A stretch of 64,000 bases of DNA. Source: Cristatella mucedo (Eukaryota > Bryozoa > Phylactolaemata > Cristatellidae). Positions 23,790 through 33,384 of this stretch are shown piece after piece; positions within the stretch are counted from its first letter, which is position 1, and every line of letters begins with the position of its first letter. The notes beneath the pieces are model-generated. The model was given only the letters and a program-made list of their open reading frames with translations. It was not told the origin of the DNA and searched no databases. The position numbers and the translations under genes are program-made. Location: assembly GCA_009760855.2 (NCBI GenBank), contig WPIO01000024.1, positions 5,385,001 to 5,449,000 of the forward strand, given 5' to 3'.

Positions 23790-24452
23790 AACTCTGTAAC
23801 TCACTGCATGCTGTTCTACCAGTGTGTGCAATCAGGCGATTACAGCTGGTGCAAAACTCTGCAGCTAGGCTTGCTTGTCGTGAGCGTCGCAATTGCCACA
23901 TCACACCATTTCTCGCCGACCTGCACTAGCTACCAGTCAAGCAACAGATCAAATTCAAGATTTGGTCGCTAACGTTTAGGTCACTTCATTTTTTGGCTCC
24001 AGCCTATCTCACATATCTACTTCCTTACAAGGCCAAGCATCGTACTACCCGCTTTTCGGAATCCAACAGTTTACCAATATCTTGTACAAACCTCAAATCC
24101 TTTGGAGACCGTGCCTTTAGTTCGTATGCTCCCAAAGCCTGGAAATCACTTCCGACTTGCGTCACGACATCCCCTGAATTGACCACATTTAAAAAGAACT
24201 TAAGACGCACCTATTTGAGACAGCATTTAGTGGGTCCCCGTGATTCTTTCTTCACGTGCTTACGCGTGCTGACACTGTGCATGCTGCCAATAATCCCACT
24301 TGCATGCTGATGTCACCCCTAACCATGTTGTTTATCCAGCATTATATTACTCACCATTCAATCACGTTTCCCTTTGCAGCAAATGTAAAGTGCCTAGAAA
24401 GAAATTGAGTTCTCCAAGGGCGCTTTATGAAGTGCATTATTATTATTATTGT
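23790..24452 (+). mobile_element. L2-A 3' half
   Basis: RT C-terminus (CNSLHAVLP, AFSSYAPKAWKSLPTCVTT), 3' UTR and the agaaattgagttctccaagggcgc hairpin with (ATT)n at 24437-24452. 5'-truncated. Confidence 0.85.
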
Positions 24453-26515
24453 TAATGGCTGGAAATAGAAAAGTGAGCTTTTAATAGTGGTGACTTCACC
24501 ACCAGTTTTGACCTCTCTAAGGATATGCAAGAAGGAGAAGCATGCTGGGGCTACATCTTATTGATGAGGTGTCTAACTGATGTCAGCAAGGCTTTGGTCA
24601 AGGCGAACCGGTTTAATTAATTGTCAGTATTTGTTGCACTAACCATGGGGCTTTATTGCAGACTAATCTAGGATTTTAAATAGAAGCTGTAGGAAGTATC
24701 ATCGGGGTTAGATGCAAACTGAGAACAATAAGACAGTAAGATTCACAGCATTGCATGATGAAGATTGATCAGGGTGATTTCACACACTACGCCTGGATAT
24801 CCAAATTAGCCTGCCCTATGGTCTCAGCCCCCCTCATGGTAGGTATAGCTTTTATTTCTAAAATACACTATTCTCAGACCTGACCAGCATCAACCTCATC
24901 GAGGAATTCATATATGGAATAAATTCATTTAAATAACCATAATAGGTAAGCACGATTAAAGCTAATATTCCGGTTATAGTTCCAGGAGATTCAAATGCCA
25001 ATGTCATTGGCCCAGAGGTTACCCAGCGATAAATAGTTAGCTTTACGATATCCACTGGCACTTTGTTCTACCAATTTACGTAAATGATGTTCACAAAAAC
25101 TTTTTTTTTTTTTTTAAATAATTCTGCCCAGAATAACATGTGCTAATATTTCTTGTTGTCGGGAAGTGAGAAGGTAAGTATTCTCAGGATTAACTAACAG
25201 CTAACAGCTGGTTGTAACAACAAAACCAACACTCTCCCAATAGACCGGAGGCAAAATCATATGAAAATGCAGCAACAAAAAACTAGCTTAGGCTCTAATC
25301 TCTTTACATTTTCAAGGAATTATATTGGAAAATTTTTTAATTTTCAGGCAGGCTCGTGACCGAACGTCTGAGGAAACCACGGCTATAAAGGTAGTTTCTT
25401 CTATCAACCTGGGTTTTGATTCGGGGCATCAGGCTGTGAGAGAGATAAAATTGTTGTCACTTTTTTGGCGTGAAAATGTAAGTACGTGGATTACAGTTAT
25501 AATTTGGAATAACTAACTGTACACTATTAATATTTTATTATGCATATTTTTATATTAAACAACATAGTCAATTATGTCTAAAGTATACACCGAGTTTTAT
25601 TCTAGCAAGCTGAAGTCTTCTTCTAGCCTTTGAGAAATAAATCTACGAAAAAAGAACTTCATCTTAACGGATCAATATTCATAAATCGATTGTGTTATGT
25701 CAGAAGAAGACCGACACAAGCAGCCTCTGCAATTTACTTTCTAAACGAGTTGAACTCATGCCATCATAAAAGACGATTCTTATGCAGCTACTGGCTTAAG
25801 AATGAGGGGTTATAATCTAGGGATCCAGACATGTAGTATGTGAACAAGTGCTGATTTGCATCATAAAGGTATTTTAATGAAATAGACCGGATATAAAGCC
25901 TAAAATTAGGACTACACGAACACAGCAGAAAGATTGTCTGATGTTTTCAGCCTGACGACAGTAGCCACAAGAGTAATAATTTTTGGCTGGATAATTGAGT
26001 TTAGCTATCTGAATCTCTAGGCGTTAAAGGAAAACCAGTAGCGAGGCTAATCCTTGCTTGCAACGTGTAAAAAACCACTTATTACTGTGACTTCCTCGTA
26101 ATTTAGTCTTATTTTAAAACATTTCAAAAATGAACAAGTATCCCGTGTTGAAGTAAGACATAAAAGTTGTCCACCAGGCATATAGATTGCAAGCAGCCAC
26201 CCTGATATAAAGATAACCTGTAAATATTTAATTAGAGCTTCACGTCTCAATCACAATGTTCACGGCTCAAAAATTCGAATGAAAATGATAAATCTTTTGT
26301 ATTATTATCTCACTGCCAGGTATGCACATGCGAACAGTACTTTTTACGTTGGATTGCTTGAGCGGCTTTTGCTGCTCAGTCAGAAACCACGGTTCCTTAT
26401 ACAATGGCACGTTGCTGAGGTGTTGCGTTACGTTTTCTGAGGTTAGTTCTGGCCTAACTCCCATTCGGCTACTGAATACGTTTTCCTAAAAATACTACAG
26501 CACGTTAAAGTCAGA
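24453..26515. other. Unassigned sequence around the kinase-like exon
   Basis: Apart from the candidate exon at 25351-25480 and a poly-T run at 25100, no element is recognised. The minus-strand frame at 26047-26250 is unassigned. Confidence 0.4.
25351..25480 (+). CDS. Isolated CMGC/CDK7-like kinase exon or exon remnant
   Basis: The frame reads ARDRTSEETTAIKVV, then GHQAVREIKLLSLFWREN. It has an acceptor-like tract before it (tttttaattttcaggcag) and a perfect GTAAGT donor after REN. ARD..(x)..AIK resembles the beta-3 strand with its ATP-binding Lys, and VREIKLL resembles the alpha-C helix of CDK7 (LREIKLL). The stretch between them differs from known CDK7. I found no HRDLKP, DFG or APE exon in the rest of the window. 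A short splice-bounded frame at 21826-21882 (RYEMEQLLGKE) could be the preceding exon, but its Gly-rich loop is not intact. It could be a divergent gene split by repeats, a pseudogene remnant, or chance. Confidence 0.35.
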
Positions 26516-26519
26516 ACTG

Positions 26520-26615
26520 AATAATTATAATAGTAATAACAAATTTGACGAAGCGCCCTCAGAAAAACTCGATCTCTCTCTACACGCTTTACAATTGCTG
26601 CAAAGGAAGTATGAA
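26520..26615 (-). mobile_element. L2-A 3' tail remnant
   Basis: aataatagtaataacaaatttgac..gcgccctcagaaaaactcgatctctctctacacgctttacaattgctgcaaag. Confidence 0.75.
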
Positions 26616-27980
26616 AGCTATATTCCGAAAGCTGCATCCTTAGCACTGAATGCAACATCGTGGCTTGCGACAAGCATTGAATAATAGTTTTTGCTCCAAA
26701 TAGCACTAGAGATCCCAAGTTGCTGTTATCGTGAACGTACTTATACACCGGAAAAACACTTTACGACGAGCTTCTGACGAGTTTGACTCTTTAAGATAGG
26801 CAAGAGCCTCTACAGCGTCCAGTTTTTTTCTTATTGAACTCTACGAGCTCAGGGCTCAGCAGGACAAACATTCTAACCTGGCGATATGAACGCAGTGCTA
26901 TTGCTTGGCTAATACCGGACTCGCTTTGGCTCACTTGATCCGATCTGCGACGCCTAATAAGTAGCGCCAGTGTTTGAACACAGACGGTCACCTCTAGACT
27001 AATTTCATGAATAAACTGGTCGTCCACTATCTCTTACCCCAAGAAGTAAAGTAAAATAAGTAAAATGCTAGCTCTTCACGACCGGTCGTCGGTTTGTTTT
27101 CACTTTTTAATTGTACAGTAGCCATAAGGGTAATAGCGAAAAGGTTCGCCGATAGATTGCTCCGATAGATACTGGCATCACTAACATAAATATTCAAAGG
27201 GAACTAGAACTAAAGGTTGCCACTAGTCAAGGTCACCATCTCAACTGGTAGCCAGTGGACTGAATGCATGCACACATGGTGTCACTTGACTTGGGACATT
27301 AACACACATCTCTGGATTTTCTGTGGCTCCAAGCTGGGGCTTTAAGCGGCATTGCATCAAATGCCTCAAAAAACCAAGCGAGGTAGCTTTTCATGGGAAA
27401 GCATCGCTCTAATAATTAATGATCTGTCCTACAAGTACACTATACATTGGAAAAATCTTTGTAAACTATTGATACCGTCTCTGTAGCTTGCGGGTCTTTT
27501 TATCGGTATTTTGTGCTTTGCAGTCAGTCTACGGACTTCGGATGATCCGGCAACTGCCGCACATTTAAGCAGCTCAGTTGAGTCTAGTAAAGAGAGATTC
27601 GTCGAGTCACCAGCACATCACACGAAGATGCGAAATCACCAGAAATCATCATAGCTCGAGTCCACAAGAGCTGTTTCAGTGCCGAATCCATTTACTTCCA
27701 ACCGGTCGTCAAAGCTGCTACTCAAAACGGGTCAAAACTCGCGTCAGCTGCCGATGTCTATGAGGGAGCAGTCACACGAGACAGCAGGCTATTGCCATAT
27801 CGGGCATCCGGAGGCATCCGGTACCACCACTCCGCTGCCACAGCGGGTGACAGCAGTGCGACCGCTCTGCCTCTACAGGCTATGCTGTTGACCCCCCACC
27901 CCCGTACATAATATTTCACAACGGCCCATAAACAGGACAAAGCGTCATAAAAATCCGCTCGGCCCTAGACGCAGCTGCAT
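26616..27980. other. Unassigned sequence
   Basis: No recognisable gene or repeat. 27540-27900 has moderately GC-rich short frames without a known motif. Confidence 0.45.
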
Positions 27981-27984
27981 AGCA

Positions 27985-28160
27985 GCGTTGTGAGCCGTGA
28001 TAGCCCACTTGGTAAGGCTGATGCTTTTTACGACCTCTGAGGTCGCCGGTTCAAGTCGTGGTGCGGGCGGTTCTATAGTGCCGCTGCAAGCAGTGGCGAT
28101 ACTTCTTTAAAGGCTCTTCCGCTGCTATGGAAAAAGATGCCACCAAGTCTGTAGCTGAGC
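27985..28160 (+). mobile_element. SINE-T copy, plus strand
   Basis: gagccgtgatagcccacttggtaaggctgatgctttttacgacctc head with A-box-like tagcccacttgg, ggttcaagtcgtg B-box-like, gcgggcggttctat..cgctgcaagcagtggcgata body and aaggctcttccgctgctat. Confidence 0.75.
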
Positions 28161-28581
28161 CTACAAAAGGCCGTAGGGGGGAACTAGGCCATAGATGCAA
28201 TTGACCAGCGAACCGCGAATAGCAGAAATGAGCCAGAAATGAGCCAATGAGTCAGTCAATTTAGGTTTAAGCTTCAACTAGCCTTTAGATGCCTGCACGA
28301 ATTCTTGCAGGCGCACGCGGATGCCAGTGTAAAAAGGCCACTTTGATGGCCAAAGATAAGCTAAACTGTTGAATGCATACTAAGCAGAGGAATTCCTCCG
28401 CGAGCCGAGAAATGCGAGGCATTTTGCGAAAGGCGATAGCCAGTTTCGTGCAGCGAAATTCGCCATCGTGCATCGTGTATAGCGGTACCCTGCAGCGAGT
28501 TTTTACTCTGACCACGCTAGCTAGTATGCAGGAGTGGCAGACGTTGTGCGAGTCGAGTTCCCGCAAGCGCGTGATAAGTAA

Positions 28582-28665
28582 TAACATTAGTCTTAATACA
28601 TTCGTTATAGCACTCTCGGAGAACTAAATATTTTCCTATGCAATTTACGTTTGATTTATTTAATG
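28582..28665 (-). mobile_element. L2-A 3' tail remnant
   Basis: ttatagcactctcggagaactaaatattttcctatgcaatttacgtttg aligns with the family A tail (gcgccctcagagaactcaatctctttctaggcgctttacatttg). Weak but collinear. Confidence 0.5.
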
Positions 28666-29270
28666 CAAAAATTACCGGAAAACGAGCAGTAGCTACAGCT
28701 GGTGGACCGAAAGCCACGGGACTGGCTCACGTTGGCAATAGCATAACGTCGGTCTTGGGCGGAGCCCAAGACCGACGCAGACAAAGCCAGCGGCAGGCTC
28801 AGGCCGAGCGCTCTGCTGAGTGCCGAGTTGCCTCGGGTTACCCGACGCCTCTTTATTGGGAGCCGCCGCAAGGTGCTGCTGAACGGCTTGCGACCGACAG
28901 TTCGAACTTGGCGGAACGTTCGCCGATGGCTGAGCAACGCCCGAGATCGGCACGGCCGTGCAGTCCAGCAAACGGGCGATACAGCAGCTTGCGTGCCAGT
29001 TTATCTCGTTCCTCACGTTGAGCTTCCGCTACAAATGGCGGTACCGGTAGCCGATTCTAAGCGCTGAAAGCGTTGACTCGTTCGCCGCATGCGACAAAGG
29101 CGACACTGCGACAAAGGCGACACTGCGACAAAGGCGAAACTGCGACAAAGGCGCACTGCAGGACCACTGCACTCGTTCTCGCTGCTCAGCACGCCCGCTA
29201 GCTCCTCGTACTTCGAGACATTCATGGATACCACTTTGTTCAGGGCTTCGGCGTCATTCACTTGTTTCCT
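28666..29270. other. GC-rich patch
   Basis: About 600 bp clearly richer in GC, with overlapping long frames on both strands (up to 127 codons) and no recognisable protein. It may be a CpG-rich patch or part of an unknown element. Confidence 0.35.
29091..29157 (+). repeat. 17-bp tandem repeat, four copies
   Basis: Unit gcgacaaaggcgacact, nearly identical in the first three copies and truncated in the fourth. Short minisatellite within the GC-rich patch. Confidence 0.85.
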
Positions 29271-29492
29271 TCTAAACGAGTAAACCTAACCATAATTAGC
29301 ATTCGATTTCATAGAATTCGTACGAGTCTACACCAGAAAGCTTAGCAAAACCGCAACTTTTATTTTTCACTCGGAACTTGTATGCTTTCACCAGTCGGAC
29401 TGAAAATGGATTTATGAGACGACTAAAGATTTGCTGAAAAAGACAAAGAGTTCTTACTCACCAGATGCTTAACTCTAATCTAAAATTTAAAA

Positions 29493-29675
29493 ATATGCTG
29501 GCTGATTTAGCAGCCAATTTTATATATTGACAGAAGAACCTTGATGTGTATCGCCATCGCCGGCAGAGGCAATGAAGGATCACCTACAGCAGGATTCGAA
29601 TCCGCGATCTGGGACCGAGGTCGTGAAATGCAACGGCCTTATCCCGTTTGCCATCACGGCTCACCAACGCAGGCT
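29493..29675 (-). mobile_element. SINE-T copy
   Basis: ggctgatttagcagcc tail, gacagaagaacc..ggcaatgaaggatcacc body, aggattcgaatccgcgatc B box (perfect GGATTCGAATCC), gcaacggccttatcc. Confidence 0.78.
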
Positions 29676-30296
29676 ATAAAGGGCATTATTGAGAACTTGA
29701 AATCACCTTGAAATGTACCCTGCATATCATTGAATAAACATTTCTGACTGATTCCCAGTGAATGACGCGCTGGTTTCTCAAAGTCATCGCCAGCCGGTCG
29801 CGTCCGGCAGTGGAGGATTCACGTGCGTTCGATTGCTCCTACCGCTGCCTTTGCGGCAGTGAATTATCAGTAAGTTATAAATAACAATAGTCTAGAAACC
29901 AAACAATTAGACGCTCCTGGTTTGTGAGCTAAAGTAAAAAACCAGCGTGAATGCAACGTATTTATAGCAAAGAAATAAGGACTTACTGCTTTTTGCCGAA
30001 GGTGGACCAATACTCACAGGCGAGGCTCCACGTGGCTACGGTTGTGGTTAGCTCATCAGGTTTACGCTTTTAGATAGATAAAACTACCATTCATGCACGA
30101 GAACTCAAGAGAACATGTCGCCATTAAAAATATGTTTATTTCGTAGTTTCCAGTTATGTGCTGAATGTCTGTTAGGAGTTAATAAGCATACATTTACAAA
30201 GTTTGCCGCAAAGTGACGTTTATGACTCTTTAAATTTTAGTATGTCATAATTTTGAGCTCAATGTAACACTTGCGGGTAAATAGGTCTTACAAAAT
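29676..30296. other. Unassigned sequence
   Basis: No gene or known repeat recognised. Confidence 0.45.
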
Positions 30297-30297
30297 A

Positions 30298-30985
30298 CAG
30301 TGATATCTTGACTTACGAGGTTAGTTCTGCCCATGACAAAGCTCGTAACTCAAATTAATCGTAATGAAAATCAATTCTTCTCATAAAAATAAATTTAATT
30401 GCTTTTATTCCTTTCCTGACCCATAAACAGCAAACACCTGATGTGCTGCCACAAGTTTTTAAATTAAGAAATGTACATATAAATAACGAATAATACAAAA
30501 ATATACTGTAATAAATGGTTTTCATTCATTACAATATCCAGTATTATTATGGAGATCGAACGACTTGAAGATGCTAACGGACTGGAGAGAGAAAGGCTAA
30601 AATATATACTTGAAAATGCTTCACCATTTTTACTCGTTTCATTACGCTTTCCTCAATTTTAGCTACAGGATTTTCTGAAATAAATCTATCCACTGAGGTC
30701 TGCTCCATCACCACTTTCAGAATGTTTCTGAAATGAGTTAGGGAATTGTTAATTAACAACTCTGTCGCACGCTCAATTGAAACTTTTTCTGTGTTTCTTT
30801 TTACATAAAGCCTAAAGGTTTCTGTCATATCTTCAACATTTAGTTTATCTCACTTGTAGAGACACCTTCTCTGTCTCACCTATTCCGAATTCGTGTAATT
30901 CCCATTTGCTGCTACGTCTGTAGCTCTTTTAGCTCCTCCATTTCCAGTTCCTCAGACGTGATGAGCCAATCGATGTCGTCCATAT
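30298..30985 (-). mobile_element. Tigger/pogo-type DNA transposon relic, 3' half with terminal repeat
   Basis: CAGTGATATCTTGACTTACG preceded by TA at 30297-30298 resembles a Tigger terminal inverted repeat and marks the element's 3' end. On the minus strand, MDDIDWLITSEELEMEELKE (before a stop) is followed in the 84-codon frame at 30828-30574 by MTETFRLYVKRNTEK, THFRNILKVVMEQTSVDRFI. This matches the C-terminal region of Tigger/JRK-type transposases (..HYRNILKxRxKQTSLDRFF). The 5' half is gone, replaced by L2-A sequence at about 30985. Confidence 0.7.
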
Positions 30986-31162
30986 CTATTATGCGATGCA
31001 TAACTAACATCATAGATATGTCGTTAGCCTCAGGTCATGTCTCAGCACTTTTCAAAAAGGCTGTACTCAGGCCGCTACTCCAGAAACCTACACTACTCAA
31101 AGAGAACTTGAGAACCTTCCGCCCAGTCTCCCTTCTACCGTTCGTATCAAAGACACCAGACC

Positions 31163-31268
31163 ATAATAATAAGAATAATAGTAATAATAATACACTTGAT
31201 AAATCGCCCTCAGAGAACTTAATCTTTTTCTATGCGGTTTATATTTGCTGCAAAGGGAACCATTTGGA
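31163..31268 (-). mobile_element. L2-A tail nested in L2-A (first)
   Basis: (AAT)n at 31165-31190, cgccctcagagaacttaatctttttctatgcggtttatatttgctgcaaag, then the host L2-A resumes. Confidence 0.8.
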
Positions 31269-31355
31269 TTCATAGATTGAAACTTCAAATCTTGCTAATA
31301 AGTTTCATTGTGGTTTTAGAGCTAATCACTTCACAAAGTAAGCACTGCTTCGGGT

Positions 31356-31850
31356 GCATAATAATAATAATGAGAGCACTTGATAAAGTCCCCTCAGAGA
31401 ACTTAATCTCTTTCTAGGCGCTTTACATTTGCTGCAAAGTGAAATGCAATTGAATGGTAAGTAAAATCATGCTTGAAAAACAAACAAAATGAATAAAATG
31501 GTTAAGGGTGACATGCACAGGGTCAGCATGCAAATGTGGTTAGTGGCAGCATGCACAGTGTCAGCACGCATAGGCACATACAAGACGAATCACAGGGACC
31601 CACTAAATGCTGTCCTAAATAGGTGTTTTTAAGTTCATTTTAAATGTGGTCAGGTCAGTGGATGTTCTCACGAAGGTCGGGAGGAAGTTCCAGGCTTTGA
31701 GAGCATACGAGCTAAATGCACTGTCTCCAAAGGATTTAAGGTTTGTACGAGGTATTTGTAGACTGTTGGATTCAGAAAAGCGGATGGTACGATGCTTGGT
31801 CTGATGGGGTAGTATATCTGAGAGATCTCTCAATCTTTTGGCTGGTCTGA
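31356..31850 (-). mobile_element. L2-A 3' end nested in L2-A (second)
   Basis: ataataataatgagagcacttgataaagtcccctcagagaacttaatctc..aggcgc tail, full 3' UTR and C-terminal codons (HQTKHRTIRFSESNSLQIPR; FLPTFVRTSTDLTTFKMNLK). It stops near 31850, where the host continues. Confidence 0.85.
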
Positions 31851-33384
31851 TGATACTATCGACCATATCCATATCGAGGCTCTTTTCGAGCGCCTCTCAT
31901 ATCGCCAGTGCTGCTATGACACTGCTTAGCAGCGGCTCAGGTCCCAGCTAAGGGAAGACTCCAGAGAGTTGATGCGAATGGACAAAGATCATACAACGAC
32001 CCCTGAAATATGGAGTACCTCACGGCTTTGTTTTTGGTCCGGTTCTTTTCACGATTGGTACTCTCCCTCTTGCCGATGTAATAATTGCCAAGCACCATTC
32101 TAAGCTCAAACTTTGCAAGCAGATGACATTCAGTTGTGTCTTCGCTTTGATCTCTCCCAGCCCTTCAACTCATCGCATTCTCTCAACTCCCTTGCTGTAT
32201 GTATTGTTGACATACGCACATGGATAGCAGCGAACTTTCTTATATTTAACGGTAATAAAATCAGCTTACTAGTTCTGGGCAAACCAAGTATCGTTCAGAA
32301 ATTGAAAGGCTCACGCTCGAACTCGGCTCTGCCAGTATAACTTCTGTTGAATCTGCACGAAATCTAGGTGTCATGTTCTAAAGTGACCTTTCATTGGACA
32401 ACCGAATCAGCTCCACAGTCAAATGTGAGAACTTTCAGCAACGGAAATTTATGAAATTCGAACTTGTTTAGACAGGGATACTGCATTTAAATTGGTTGAG
32501 GCATTTGTGACATTCCGCCTTGACTTGTGTAAATCACTGCTTGCTGGCCTACTGTCCTGTGCAATCAGGTGTGTACAGTGGGTGCGAAACTCGGCAGCTG
32601 GGCTTCTCTGTCGCGAGCTTTCCAGTTGGCATATCACATTACATCTTTCCATCCTGCACTGACTTTCAGTCAAGCAAAGCATCAAATTCATTGTGTTGTC
32701 ACCACTTTCAGGTTGATTGATTTTTTTACTCCAGCCTACCTATAAGATCTCCCTCACGAGGCTAAGCATAGTTTCACCCACTTCTCGGAATCTGACTGTT
32801 TAACTATGCCTTATACAAACCTCAAATCCGTTGGAGACCGTGCCTTTAGTTCGTATACTCATTAAGCCTGGAACTCATTCCCGACCTGCGGCACGACGTC
32901 TGCTGACTTTTCCACATTTAAAAAGAAAGTGAAAACGCACTATTAGTGACAGCTTTTAGATGGTCCCTGTGATTCATCCTTTAAGTGCTTAAACGTGCTG
33001 ACACTGCTGCATGCTGCCACTAAACACACTTGCATGCTGACCCTGTGCATGCTATCCTTAGTCATGTTAGTGTTGTAGTTTATTTGGAATGTTACCACTA
33101 ACCATTCGATCGTACTTAATTTTGAGCGACTGTAAAGTGAAAAGAAGGAGTTTGAAAAGAGGGGGCTTTATCAAGCGTATTATTATTATTTATTATTATT
33201 CACTAAGTCCAGGCTCATGGAATTTTCAAGGGATACAATCTCCTCCGTGAATGCTGCTTCAGATTCGAGTCTTTCAAAATCCTTTTCAGACCCAACCTCA
33301 GGCCACAGCTTCTTCCACACACATGTCAAGGGCCACATTTTTAACACCCTGCCGGGCCATATTGATAATTATGGGGAATGTCAC

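Larger units (their letters stand above)
30985..33195 (+). mobile_element. L2-A copy with two nested L2-A insertions
   Basis: Plus-strand family A. The RT start (MSLASGHVSALFKKAVLRPL, FRPVSLLPFVSKT) is at 31019-31160 and resumes at 31270-31357 (FHCGFRANHF). It continues at about 31870-33195 through degenerate palm and C-terminal frames to the tail with (ATT)n at 33180-33198. Two minus-strand family A tails interrupt it. Inactive. Confidence 0.8.

Noticed and set aside
28638-29021. 127-codon frame beginning MQFTFDLF
   Set aside because: Its start is in an L2-A tail remnant and the rest is GC-rich sequence open in several frames. No known domain.
29590-29604. Possible tRNA genes at GGATTCGAATCC-type B boxes
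   Set aside because: Each such site is followed by the SINE-T body, and no complete cloverleaf with acceptor stem is present.
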